From the NCBI GenBank assembly GCA_028713555.1, contig JAQTOA010000003.1, forward strand, positions 1 to 64,000: DNA of 64,000 nucleotides. Reading direction: 5' to 3'. This DNA is from Sterolibacterium sp. GTDB lineage: Bacteria; Pseudomonadota; Gammaproteobacteria; Burkholderiales; Rhodocyclaceae. A program made the position numbers and the translations under genes. Below the pieces are notes generated by a model. It was not told where the DNA came from. It worked only from the letters and a program-made list of their open reading frames with translations, and made no database searches. Shown one piece after another: positions 1 through 8,901 of the stretch (positions are counted from its first letter, which is position 1; each line of letters begins with the position of its first letter).

Positions 1-174
1 GTCCGGTTGGAGAGACCCGGAATGCTACGAGCAATGTTCAAATCGAGACCAACTTGGAACACGGAATATCCTCTTTCACTCAAACCGTTACACAACCCCA
101 CCGCACTAACGTTGGGACACTACTGATCGCGAGTAATAAAGTCTGTCGGATATCCCTTATCCTTCGCAGTATCT

Positions 175-462
175 TTAGACCGTGTTGGTAAGTTCCGCCA
201 GAACCCTGCGGGCCTGCTCCTGCATGGCCCGGTACGTTCGCTCCCATCCCTTCTCGTTCGGTGTTGTCCATGCCAATTGGTGAACCAGCGCTCTGAGAGC
301 TTTCGCCTGGCGACGTTCCTGCTCCAGTTCAGCTAGTGCTTCCTCGTATTCAAACGCGTACACGAACTCAACCCTGCGATCCTGGCAGATCCCGACGCAG
401 GTCTGCGATGCCTCAATTTTTTCACAACCGATGCATTCCCATGCCTTCACATGCTCGACCAT
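175..462 (-). CDS. Small cysteine-motif conserved hypothetical protein
   Basis: I do not know a function for this 95-residue protein. The N-terminal part carries four cysteines arranged CxxC (WECIGC) and, nine residues on, CxxxC (CVGIC), which could bind zinc or an iron-sulfur centre. The rest is charged and helical (EEALAELEQERRQAKALRALV), likely a coiled coil. It resembles short conserved proteins I recall from other Betaproteobacteria, but this was not checked. The ATG at 462 is preferred over the in-frame GTG at 471 because an AGGTGAG sequence lies a few bases upstream of the ATG. It stands alone; positions 1-174 show no supportable gene. Confidence 0.6.
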   Translation of the reverse strand: MVEHVKAWECIGCEKIEASQTCVGICQDRRVEFVYAFEYEEALAELEQERRQAKALRALVHQLAWTTPNEKGWERTYRAMQEQARRVLAELTNTV

Positions 463-471
463 CGTGCTCAC

Positions 472-769
472 CTACCATTTACAGTTTCTGCTGAGGTGGC
501 TATCACTCTCTCAATGGGAAATCAGCATTCGAAAAGATTCTTTAGGCGAGCAGATCGAAAATGCGCCTTCATGGCGCTCACGCAGACAAGCTCACAAAAA
601 GATCAGATGGTTAAGCCGGTCTGGCGCGCTTCATTGCTTAGGCTGCCCCCTTCTTTGCCAGATGCGATTACCCTGTTGACCATATCGTCAGACATGCCAA
701 ACATTACGCCAGAGATATAATGTTTCTGTTGAAATTCAGGCTACTGAAAGTCGGCGTCGACGACAGGGG
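472..769. other. Intergenic region between divergent genes
   Basis: Overlapping short open frames occur here on the plus strand, but none has a ribosome binding site or recognisable protein sequence. The stretch must hold the promoters of the two divergent neighbours. I see no clear operator or repeat in it. Confidence 0.4.
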
Positions 770-2489
770 ATGAAGATGCGCTGCTATTTGGGTCTTTGCT
801 TGGCATTGATGCTTGCGGTACCGGTTCAATCTGCAGCCGAGCAACGCATTGCCCTTGTGATCGGCAATGGTGCATACGCCGGTGCGGGAGTGCTACCCAA
901 CCCGGTGAATGATGCGAGGGACATCGCCGCCAAGCTCAAGCAACTGGGTTTCGCGGTTACACTGAGCATCGATGCTGATTACATGATGATGCGGCGTGCA
1001 CTGACCGACTTCGGGCGTCAGGTGACGGAAGGAACGGTAGCCTTGTTCTTCTATGCCGGCCACGGGATGCAAGTACGTGGCAAGAATTATCTGTTGCCCG
1101 TCGATGCTCGCATCCAGATCGAGAATGATGTTGGTACCGAGGCAATGGACGTCGATTTCCTCCTCGACAAGTTAAACCTGGCCCGACTCAGCGTGGTGAT
1201 ACTCGATGCCTGCCGCAACAATCCCTTCGAAAGGCGTTTTCGCGGTGGCTCCGGAGCCGGGCTTGCCCACATGGCAGCACCCACAGGTACGCTGATTGCA
1301 TATTCGACTGCCCCCGGGAAAGTGGCTGCCGATGGCGATGGACGCAACGGACTCTATACTGGAGAATTGCTGGAAGCACTAAGCCTTCCCGGCTTACAGG
1401 TTGAAGATGTTTTTAAGCACGTCCGTTCGAAGGTCGTCAAACTCAGCGGCAATGTGCAAACGCCTTGGGAAGCCTCGTCATTGACCGGAAGTTTTTACTT
1501 CAACGCCAGCGACGCTGGGGATAGAAAATCTCTTCCCCAAACCGCTCTTCCGGCGCCGCAGCCAGTCATCACCAATTCTCTGGCTGCTTCGCAGCCGATT
1601 GTCGCCGAGACGCGCACTGTGGCAAATCTCACCATGGGAAGCGAAGAAGATGCTTGGCAGCAGACCGAGCATGCCAAGACCACCGAGGCTTATCTCGCCT
1701 ACATGAAAGCCTTCCCTGCCGGTAACCATTATGATCAAGCCAAAAGCAGGGTGGCGCGACTGAAACGTGACGAGGCGAAGCAACAACTGGGTAAAGTATT
1801 CAGGGACTGCGCCGATTGTCCAGACATGGTGATTATTCCCGGCGGACGCTTTGAAATGGGCTCGTCTCACGGCACCGAGCTTGAAAGGCCCGTTCATGAT
1901 GTCAATATTAGCCAGATATATGCGCTGGGGCGTACCGAGGTTACGCAGAAGCAGTGGCGTGAGATCATGGGCAACAACCCGAGTCGGTTTTCCAGTTGCG
2001 GCGACAATTGCCCAGTGGAGAACGCAAGTTGGGATGACATACAATTTTTTGCAGAAACTCGCCGTCAAGACCGGCAAGCAATATCGCCTGCCAACCGAGG
2101 CGGAATGGGAGTTCGCCTCACGCGCAGGGACGACTGACCAATATTCATGGGGCAACGAAGTGGGAAGCGGCAAGGCCAACTGCGATGGCTGCGGCAGCCA
2201 GTGGGACAACCGGTCAACCTCCCCGGTTGCGAGTTTCTTGCCCAATGCATTCGGTCTTTACGACATGCATGGCAACGTATCCGAATGGGTCCATGACTGC
2301 TGGAATGAAGACTATCAAGGGGCACCCGACGATGGTAGCGCCTGGGTTCATGAGGCGTGTTCCGATCATGTGTCGCGGGGAGGCTCTTGGGGACAAAGCG
2401 CCAAGTTCATGCGTTCGGCGAACCGCAACTGGGGCACTCCCGGCAAACGGCTGGACACTCGTGGATTTCGCGTGGCGCGAACGTTATGA
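770..2489 (+). CDS. Caspase-like (C14) and FGE/SUMF1-domain protein, frameshifted
   Basis: The protein starts with a signal peptide (about residues 1-23) and a caspase-like fold. The catalytic pair is visible as His98 in FFYAGHGM and Cys148 in ILDACRNN. After a variable linker, a formylglycine-generating-enzyme-like (SUMF1) domain begins near residue 346 (MVIIPGGRFEMGS) and ends with a typical GFRVAR motif at 2489. The reading frame breaks at a run of six T at 2045-2050. Frame 1 stops at 2137, while the rest of the domain (LPTEAEWEFA, MHGNVSEWV) continues in the next frame. Removing one T restores an uninterrupted protein of about 572 residues. This could be a sequencing error, a true pseudogene or transcriptional slippage. 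Such secreted caspase-FGE proteins are known in proteobacteria; the substrate is unknown. Confidence 0.85.
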
Positions 2490-2702
2490 CGGGCTAGTGT
2501 TCCTTCTTAAGATTCGACAGACTATATTCCCGGGAAGAACATGACCGATGCAAGAACTCGTAACTCCGACGGACTTTGCTGAATTATTGCTAATTTCTGG
2601 CTGCATTTAGATCAATGGGTTAGATGGCGGTTATCCGACAGACTTTATTGCACACGATCAGAGTGCGTCACCCACCTTTCAGTTGTCCAAGGCCATACCG
2701 AC

Positions 2703-3353
2703 TCAAGGCGCGCTTCCATTGGCCTCGTAGATGGGGCACGCCGCAGTAGCATTTTCGTGTTCACGAACCTCCAAATGATCACAGATTTTATCTTTCATCC
2801 GGTATGTCTTGTCGAAGATTGCTTCCAAGCCCGGATGTGTCCCCCGAACGCCATCAATGACCTTTCTGGCCCATTCGAAGTATTCCATCTTACGTTCTGT
2901 CGTCCAGTCCGCGGGTGGCGTGGTTGCAATGTCGCGTAAGTTACATATCTTGTCAGCGAGCTTGACCAGCTTTGCTTGATGGGAGGCATGCCGAGCATGC
3001 TCGATTTGAAGTTGCTTGCGCTCAGCCTTCTTGAGCGACTTGTCATCCGTGACTTCCATAACCACGCTTGCGATCTGATCTCCGAAGGACAATCGAAGCT
3101 CTTCCCGGGTTGTCTCGGTATCCTCGATGGTGTCGTGCAGCAGCGCTGCGCAGAGGACTACGGGATCAGTGATGCCGCCTTCATTAGCCAATACGTTGGC
3201 CAATTCGATCGGATGGTTGATGTAAGGCGATGCTTCGGCATCTTTCCGCCGTTGATTGCGGTGCTTGTTGGCCGCAAAACGTACCGCACTTAAAATTAGA
3301 CATTCCGTTGAATTGACTTTCGATTTCATCGATTTCCCCGTTGCTTTCGACAT
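2703..3353 (-). CDS. Small alarmone hydrolase-like HD domain protein (MESH1/SpoT type)
   Basis: This 216-residue protein is the size of stand-alone (p)ppGpp hydrolases. The HD-domain motifs are intact: the KHRNQRRK and YINHPIE segments near residues 30-50, the metal-binding HDTIEDT at 73-79, and the LVKLADKICNLRD helix farther on. There is no synthetase domain. By family it should hydrolyse (p)ppGpp or a related nucleotide in the cytoplasm; the substrate is inferred. An internal ATG at residue 9 (MKSKVN) is another possible start and matches the start of the truncated second copy at 4476-4619. The gene overlaps the upstream 127-residue frame by 28 bases. Confidence 0.85.
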   Translation of the reverse strand: MSKATGKSMKSKVNSTECLILSAVRFAANKHRNQRRKDAEASPYINHPIELANVLANEGGITDPVVLCAALLHDTIEDTETTREELRLSFGDQIASVVMEVTDDKSLKKAERKQLQIEHARHASHQAKLVKLADKICNLRDIATTPPADWTTERKMEYFEWARKVIDGVRGTHPGLEAIFDKTYRMKDKICDHLEVREHENATAACPIYEANGSAP

Positions 3354-3709
3354 AAGGATTTCAAAAAATACTTTGCCTTAATCCAACTGATTCCTGCCGC
3401 TACTTGAATTCTCGATAGAGCAGACGATTTCAGCTTGTCGCCACTAGCCAAGAAAATATGTACGTAACAATCGTGCTCGATATTCTGGATATGCTCCGAC
3501 CAAGCCGTAATCGTATTTAACGCGCCCCACCAATTATTTTCCGCCGGAGAAATTTTGCGACTGGGAATTCCTTCAAGATGGACATCCAGAACTTCCTTCC
3601 GTGTATCCATAATTGTTTTCATCCGGGTTTCGTATCCACGAAGAACGGATGGATTTCGGCTGGTGGTGGCGGGCTTGGTTGGATCAAGCATGAGCTTTTT
3701 CAAGAACAC
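3326..3709 (-). CDS. Hypothetical protein, possible DUF932 C-terminal remnant
   Basis: This 127-residue frame is not confidently recognised. Its middle (WWGALNTITAWSEHIQ, then LASGDKLKSSALSRI) resembles the C-terminal end of phage/plasmid-like DUF932 proteins, which have a WGxxNAVTEYxDH segment followed by a GxGxxLKxxAL segment. If that is right, the N-terminal two thirds are missing and this is a decayed mobile-element gene. It lies between the two alarmone hydrolase copies and overlaps the intact copy by 28 bases, so it may not be expressed. The family call is by eye. Confidence 0.35.
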   Translation of the reverse strand: MFLKKLMLDPTKPATTSRNPSVLRGYETRMKTIMDTRKEVLDVHLEGIPSRKISPAENNWWGALNTITAWSEHIQNIEHDCYVHIFLASGDKLKSSALSRIQVAAGISWIKAKYFLKSLCRKQRGNR

Positions 3710-3890
3710 CTGAGATTCATCTTATGTATAAGCACAATGCCCAGCTACCTTGGCTTTCTGCTCCCAGAGGAACTGTTGATGGCCGAACTGCGACTCTCGG
3801 AACCATGACACGGCACAGCAAGTACGTATTGATCGACATGTTCGTCATTTGTTCGCCGGGGCTATACCGCACAAAGGAGAGTTCTATGGT

Positions 3891-4379
3891 TCACCTCCCT
3901 TGGTTCGCCATCAAGGAACTTAGTGCCATCGGCGCTTCCGCCAGAGAATATCGACGCGGTTGAGTAATCATCGTGCGTCGATTGATAACGAAGATGGAAA
4001 GAGCTTCGACCCAATCCCAATACTCAAGCCGCGCCTCATCAGGAAACCCAACATCATCGAAAGCGCAAAGTATCTCTGCCAACCAAACGTTGCGTGCTGT
4101 CTCGTCAATAGTGATGGGGAAATGTTGAGCACGCAACCAAAGGGAACCATGCGATTGGGCAAACTTGGATAATCCGGCAGCTGAACCGACGAAAAAATCC
4201 GCAATTCTCTCAACGACAGCAGTAAAGCGGTCTTGATCTGCCGGAAATAGATGCCCAATACTTGAATTGCGTAGCCGCTCGTGATGACATCTAACCAACG
4301 CGCGTAACGACACTTCCCCTACAACTGCGAAGAGCATGGGCGATAGAGATGGTACCGACGGGAACTCCAGATCAGACAT
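3891..4379 (-). CDS. Globin (truncated-hemoglobin-like)
   Basis: The 162-residue product reads as a divergent truncated hemoglobin. It has an N-terminal helical stretch (LRALVRCHHERLRNSSIGHLF), an FF-containing helix (VERIADFFVG), and a segment with the likely proximal heme histidine (LRAQHFPITIDE) followed by ARNVWLAEI and a C-terminal WDWVEALSIFVINRR helix. Globins of this kind bind O2 or NO, but the role here is unknown. The start was set at the ATG at 4379, after a GAGGA sequence in the right position; the frame stays open upstream to 4472 but that part has no similarity. It sits between the two alarmone hydrolase copies. Confidence 0.7.
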   Translation of the reverse strand: MSDLEFPSVPSLSPMLFAVVGEVSLRALVRCHHERLRNSSIGHLFPADQDRFTAVVERIADFFVGSAAGLSKFAQSHGSLWLRAQHFPITIDETARNVWLAEILCAFDDVGFPDEARLEYWDWVEALSIFVINRRTMITQPRRYSLAEAPMALSSLMANQGR

Positions 4380-4475
4380 AACATCCTCGCGACATAACTT
4401 GTTGCCTATATGTTTCAGCCTTTCAGCGGACTTGGGGTGGAATATCTCTTTATCAGGGATATATTGTGGCACTCT

Positions 4476-4619
4476 TTACGGGGGCCACCTCAATTCGATC
4501 GGATGATTGATGTAGGACGATGCTTCGGCATCTTTCCGCCGATGGGTGCGGTGCTTGTTAGCCGCAAATTTCACAGCACTCAAAATAAGACCTTCCGTTG
4601 TCTTTATTTTCGATTCCAT
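4476..4619 (-). pseudogene. Truncated second copy of the alarmone hydrolase
   Basis: The first 43 codons (4491-4619) match the start of the hydrolase at 2703-3353, for example [14 protein letters not shown] and [12 protein letters not shown], with scattered substitutions in both DNA and protein. Homology stops right after HPIEL and the frame ends four residues later (RWPP). The HD metal-binding motif is absent, so it cannot be an active enzyme. The divergence suggests an old duplication or allele exchange in which the 3' part was lost. Confidence 0.8.
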
Positions 4620-4778
4620 CAATTTCTCCAACAGGTTGTGGTTATCTGTGGTTGATAGACCGCATGGCAAAGCGTGAAAGACAGTAGCCGGGACCCAGAA
4701 CCTGTTGAGCTGTCATTTTAACGGCGAGCCTGGTGCAGCTTAGTTAAAATACGTCAAATTATGCTACCGAACTCTCAC

Positions 4779-6494
4779 ATGGCAATTACCCCACCGCAGC
4801 GTAGCGGTGCCCGGATTCTCGTAGACCAACTCGTCGTGCAGGGCGTCGGTCATGTGTTCTGCGTGCCTGGCGAGAGCTTTCTGGCCGTGCTGGACGCATT
4901 GTACGACTCGTCCATCGCGCTGACTGTGTGCCGCCAGGAAGGCGGTGCGGCGATGATGGCCGAGGCCCAGGGCAAGCTCACCGGTCGACCGGGCATCGGC
5001 TTTGTCACTCGCGGCCCAGGCGCCACCAATGCTGCCGCCGGCTTGCACATCGCCCAACAGGACTCGACGCCACTGATCCTATTCGTCGGCCAGGTCGCGC
5101 GCGGTGCGCGGGGGCGCGAGGCCTTCCAGGAACTCGACTACCGGGCAGTATTCGGCACTATGGCCAAGTGGGTGGTCGAGATCGACGACCCAAGCCGCAT
5201 TCCGGAACTTGTGTCACGTGCGTTCCAAACCGCCATGTCGGGCCGTCCCGGGCCAGTGGTAATAGCGCTGCCGGAAGATATGCTGACCGAGAAAGCATCT
5301 GTGGCCGATGCACAACCCTGCTCCACACTGCAGGTCTATCCGGGCGAGGCCGACCTGCGCACGCTGCAGGAACTGCTGGCGCAGGCGCACCAGCCGCTGA
5401 TGGTACTGGGCGGTAGCCGCTGGTCCGCCAGAGCGGTTGCCGATCTCCGAGCATTTGCCGAACGTTTCGCGCTACCGGTGGCCTGCTCGTTTCGTCGGCA
5501 GATGCTGTTCGACCATGACCACGCGTGCTACTCCGGTGATATCGGGATTGGCATAAACCCCCAACTGGCTGAGCGGTTGAGGCAGACCGACCTGTTGCTG
5601 CTAATTGGCGGTCGTTTTTCGGAGGTGCCCTCCCAGGGCTACGAACTGATAGGTATCCCAACCCCGGCCCAGACACTGGTGCATGTACACGCCGATGCCG
5701 GGGAACTCGGCAAGCTGTACCGGCCTGAGTTGGCGATCCAATCGACGCCCGAATCCTTCGCAGCCGCGCTCTCCCGCTTCCCCGCACCGACAGCCTGTCC
5801 CTGGAACAACTGGACGCGGGCCGCACGCCAGGACTACCTAACCTGGAGCGATCTGACGCCTATCCATCTACCCGGGGCACTCCAAATGGGTCAGGTCATG
5901 CAGACGCTGACCGCCACGCTGCCGGCCGATGCCATCCTATGTAACGGTGCTGGTAATTTCGCCACCTGGGTGCATCGCTTCTGGCGCTTCCGGCAGTACG
6001 GCACCCAACTGGCGCCCACCAGCGGGTCAATGGGCTATGGCGTGCCGGCGGCAATCGGTGCCAAGCGGCTGTACCCCGATCGCACCATCGTCGTCTTCGC
6101 GGGTGACGGTGACTTCATGATGCACGGCCAGGAATTGGCCACGGCTGTCCAGTACGGGCTGCCGATCATCGTGATCCTGCTGGACAACGGGATGTACGGA
6201 ACGATCCGCATGCACCAGGAACGCGAATACCCCGGCCGGGTGCACGGCACGGCTTTGCGCAACCCGGACTTCGCAGCACTGGCAAAGGCCTATGGTGCGC
6301 ACGGTGAACGCGTCGAAACCACGGCTGAGTTCGCTCCAGCCTTTCGGCGTGCCCTGGACAGCGGCCATCCTGCGGTGTTGCACTGTCTGCTCGATCCCGA
6401 GGCAATCACGCCGACTACGACATTGAGCAGCCTGCGTGCAGCCAGCCTCCATCAGCTGCCGCTCAACTCGCATTCAGCATGCTCCGATTATTGA
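4779..6494 (+). CDS. Thiamine diphosphate-dependent enzyme, acetolactate synthase-like
   Basis: This is a 571-residue member of the IlvB-like ThDP family, full length for the group. The N-terminal Pyr domain carries the catalytic glutamate at about residue 54 (VCRQEGGAAMMAEA) and the GPGATNAAAGL segment. The central domain starts near 190. The C-terminal PP domain has the ThDP/Mg motif GDGDFMM followed by LLDNGMYG. Typical reactions are decarboxylation or carboligation of 2-oxo acids. It is unlikely to be the housekeeping acetolactate synthase because no regulatory subunit follows; the next genes encode a CoA-transferase instead. The start is uncertain: the ATG at 4779 is preferred to 4761, and neither has a strong ribosome binding site. 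Confidence 0.85.
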   Translation: MAITPPQRSGARILVDQLVVQGVGHVFCVPGESFLAVLDALYDSSIALTVCRQEGGAAMMAEAQGKLTGRPGIGFVTRGPGATNAAAGLHIAQQDSTPLILFVGQVARGARGREAFQELDYRAVFGTMAKWVVEIDDPSRIPELVSRAFQTAMSGRPGPVVIALPEDMLTEKASVADAQPCSTLQVYPGEADLRTLQELLAQAHQPLMVLGGSRWSARAVADLRAFAERFALPVACSFRRQMLFDHDHACYSGDIGIGINPQLAERLRQTDLLLLIGGRFSEVPSQGYELIGIPTPAQTLVHVHADAGELGKLYRPELAIQSTPESFAAALSRFPAPTACPWNNWTRAARQDYLTWSDLTPIHLPGALQMGQVMQTLTATLPADAILCNGAGNFATWVHRFWRFRQYGTQLAPTSGSMGYGVPAAIGAKRLYPDRTIVVFAGDGDFMMHGQELATAVQYGLPIIVILLDNGMYGTIRMHQEREYPGRVHGTALRNPDFAALAKAYGAHGERVETTAEFAPAFRRALDSGHPAVLHCLLDPEAITPTTTLSSLRAASLHQLPLNSHSACSDY

Positions 6495-6597
6495 TGATTG
6501 CCGATGTGATGCTTCTGCAAGCCATGGCCCGGCGAGGCGTCATCGCTGATTCTTCCCGTGATCAAGGAACGATGGGCTGTCTGGCAGAGAGACGCGG

Positions 6598-7557
6598 ATG
6601 AGAAATAAGGTGTTGAAGCTTGACGAGGCAGCCTCCTGGGTACATTCAGGAGCATCAATTTCAATCGGCGGCTTCACCAGTCAACGTCACCCGACCGCGC
6701 TGTTGCGCGAACTGATCCGGCAGAGAGTCAAGGATTTGACCGTCTATTACCACTCGGCGGGAAGCGATCTGGATCTGCTTATCGGCGCAGGATGCGTGCA
6801 TCGCCTCGAAGGCGCCTATCTGGCTGACGGGGTATTCGCCCCGATCGCGCCCAACTTCAGGCGCTTCGTAGAATCCTCCCGTATCGAGTTCGAGGACTAC
6901 ACGAATGCCGCCATGATGGCACGCTTCGCAGCCGGCGCCATGGGCCTTCCCTTTCTGCCGACAAGATCGATGCTCGGTACCGACATGATGCCTGGCCGAC
7001 AGGGCTCATCGGTGGAACCGGGCAAGACGGCAGGCAGATCCGGCTGCAAGGCCTTGGAAATGGCGTGTCCCTTCAGCGGCGAGTTGCTCGCCCTCGTGCC
7101 TGCGGTGCGCAGTGACTTCTGCCTGCTGCATGTGCAGCAAGCATCCGCGAACGGTCTTCTGCGCATTGAAGGACAGGAATTCCTGGACGTGCAACAGGCC
7201 CTTGCCGCCACGACGGTCATCGCAACCTGTGAAGAGTTGGTCGACGAAGAGATATTGCGCAGAGAACCCGAGCGAAACCGCATCCCCTCGTTTGCCGTCC
7301 ATGCTGTCGTGCCGGTTCCGTTCGGCGCGCATCCGCATGGTGTGCACAATCACTACGACTATGATCCCGAGCATCTGCGCAGGTACAACACGGCGGCGAA
7401 ATCCGACGCTGCCTTCGCCGAGTATCTGGAGCAATTCGTCTTCGGCGCCGCATCACATGACGCCTATCTGCAGGCAGTAGGCGGTCCTGAACGCTTGGCG
7501 CAGCTGTGCCCGTGCCAGGGCGTGGGCTACAACCCCCTGCTGAAGCGAAGCGTTTAA
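6598..7557 (+). CDS. CoA-transferase alpha subunit (GctA-like)
   Basis: The 319-residue protein has the alpha-subunit fold of family I CoA-transferases such as glutaconate CoA-transferase. Visible features are SGASISIGGFTSQRHPTALLRELIR near the N-terminus and the LVPAVRSDFCLLHVQQASANGLLRIEG segment in the centre. It should form a heteromer with the product of the next gene, which starts 9 bases downstream and carries the catalytic glutamate. It moves CoA between carboxylic acids; the acids are unknown. The 103-base gap to the upstream ThDP enzyme gene suggests one transcript. Confidence 0.8.
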   Translation: MRNKVLKLDEAASWVHSGASISIGGFTSQRHPTALLRELIRQRVKDLTVYYHSAGSDLDLLIGAGCVHRLEGAYLADGVFAPIAPNFRRFVESSRIEFEDYTNAAMMARFAAGAMGLPFLPTRSMLGTDMMPGRQGSSVEPGKTAGRSGCKALEMACPFSGELLALVPAVRSDFCLLHVQQASANGLLRIEGQEFLDVQQALAATTVIATCEELVDEEILRREPERNRIPSFAVHAVVPVPFGAHPHGVHNHYDYDPEHLRRYNTAAKSDAAFAEYLEQFVFGAASHDAYLQAVGGPERLAQLCPCQGVGYNPLLKRSV

Positions 7558-7566
7558 GAGGTCGCC

Positions 7567-8337
7567 ATGAACAAACGCCGATGCTCGACTATGGAAATCA
7601 TGGCGGTGGCCGCTGCGCGCGAGATTCGCGACCGCGAGGTGGTGTTCGCCGGCACCGGGCTACCGATGCTGGCGACGATGCTGGCGCAGCAGACGCATGC
7701 GCCGGATTGCGTCATCGTTTTCGAGGCCGGCGCAATTGATCCGCGCATGCTCCACCTGCCCATGAGCGTAGGCGACTCGCGGACGCTGGTCGGTGCCGCC
7801 CAGGCCGCGGGACTGTTCGAGATATTCAACTATGTCCTACAAGGTGGGCGAGTGGATGTGGGTTTTCTTGGCGGTGCCCAGATCGACCGTTACGGCAATA
7901 TCAACTCCACCGGGATCGGCCCAGACCGGCAGCGACCGGCGGTGCGGCTTCCCGGTAGCGGTGGCTCGGCCGATGTGGCGGCGCTATCAAGACGAACGGT
8001 CATCATCGCCCATCACCAGCGCAGACGATTCCCGCTCCGCGTCGACTACTGCACCAGCCCAGGGTGGATCGACGGCGGCGCCACCAGGCGCGCAGCGGGA
8101 ATTTATGGCGGCGGGCCGGCTGCCGTAGTAACCACCATGGGGGTTATCCGCTATCGTGAGCCGACGAAAAACCCTTACCTCGCCTCGTATCACCCCGGCA
8201 TAGATGCGCAGCAAGTGCAAAGGGAAACCGGATTCGAACTGGATATCAGCGAAGCGCTGGAAACCCAGCCGCCTTCCGCAGAGGAACTAGACATCCTTCG
8301 ACACCAGATTGATCCTGAGAGAATCTTTCTTAAGTGA
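7567..8337 (+). CDS. CoA-transferase beta subunit (GctB-like)
   Basis: This 256-residue protein is the partner subunit. The likely catalytic glutamate lies in VIVFEAGAIDP (about residue 59), the position that forms the gamma-glutamyl-CoA intermediate in family I enzymes. Other family features are GRVDVGFLGGAQIDRYGNINST and the GGG segment near residue 182. The ATG at 7567 follows a GAGG sequence. Together with the alpha subunit and the ThDP enzyme it suggests oxidation or cleavage of a 2-oxo acid linked to acyl-CoA activation; that is inference from gene order only. Confidence 0.8.
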   Translation: MNKRRCSTMEIMAVAAAREIRDREVVFAGTGLPMLATMLAQQTHAPDCVIVFEAGAIDPRMLHLPMSVGDSRTLVGAAQAAGLFEIFNYVLQGGRVDVGFLGGAQIDRYGNINSTGIGPDRQRPAVRLPGSGGSADVAALSRRTVIIAHHQRRRFPLRVDYCTSPGWIDGGATRRAAGIYGGGPAAVVTTMGVIRYREPTKNPYLASYHPGIDAQQVQRETGFELDISEALETQPPSAEELDILRHQIDPERIFLK

Positions 8338-8525
8338 TTGAAGCAAGTCGCTGGGCGCAAGATGTCGGTACCTGTGCGGAAATTTCATCGACAGCGCCTT
8401 GGCTAGGACAAACCAAAATCCTCAATATCCAGCGCTGACTGGTGTGAAAACTGATTTGTTGTCAGGAGCGGCAACTTGCGAAAGGTCGCTCCAGTCACCA
8501 TCTACACTGCCGCACATCGTTTTCA

Positions 8526-8891
8526 TCATGGCTCATTGCGACGGTTGGCACTCGCGGCAACCAGGCCGAGGACTTCCGCTTCTGCCCAGAGTGCTTTGCC
8601 GAATGCCTTCCAGGCTGGCCCGCCGTGGGTGAGAAAACCATTATCTGCGCTTTCCTGCATTACCTTCAGCATGAGTTGTGCGAGGCCAAAGAAATCGGCC
8701 TTAGCCCGGTTGGAAGAGGGATCGCTGCGCGAAGCCGAATCGACCTGCTGGTGACCGTGGGTGAGCGCTTCGCGGGCGAGTGCCCTGAGTTGCACTTCGT
8801 CCGTCCAGTCGATATCGAGAACGACGCCTTTACGCACCATCTCGCGTTCAATCTGAGTTGCTTCTTCGCGATAGTTTTCAAAACCGGGCAT
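8526..8891 (-). CDS. Conserved hypothetical protein, 121 residues
   Basis: I do not recognise a domain. The protein is acidic at the start (FENYREEATQIEREMVRKGVVLDIDWTDE) and largely helical, with no signal peptide or membrane segment. The start at 8891 follows AGGGA at suitable spacing. The gene begins 10 bases after the stop of the aldo/keto reductase gene on the same strand, so the two are probably co-transcribed and may act together. Confidence 0.65.
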   Translation of the reverse strand: MPGFENYREEATQIEREMVRKGVVLDIDWTDEVQLRALAREALTHGHQQVDSASRSDPSSNRAKADFFGLAQLMLKVMQESADNGFLTHGGPAWKAFGKALWAEAEVLGLVAASANRRNEP

Positions 8892-8901
8892 TTGTGTTCC
8901 C

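Noticed and set aside
1851-2489. Separate FGE-domain gene starting at 1851
   Set aside because: Only the part after about 2050 is real protein sequence. The earlier part is the shadow of the caspase-FGE gene, so this is the frameshifted end of that gene.
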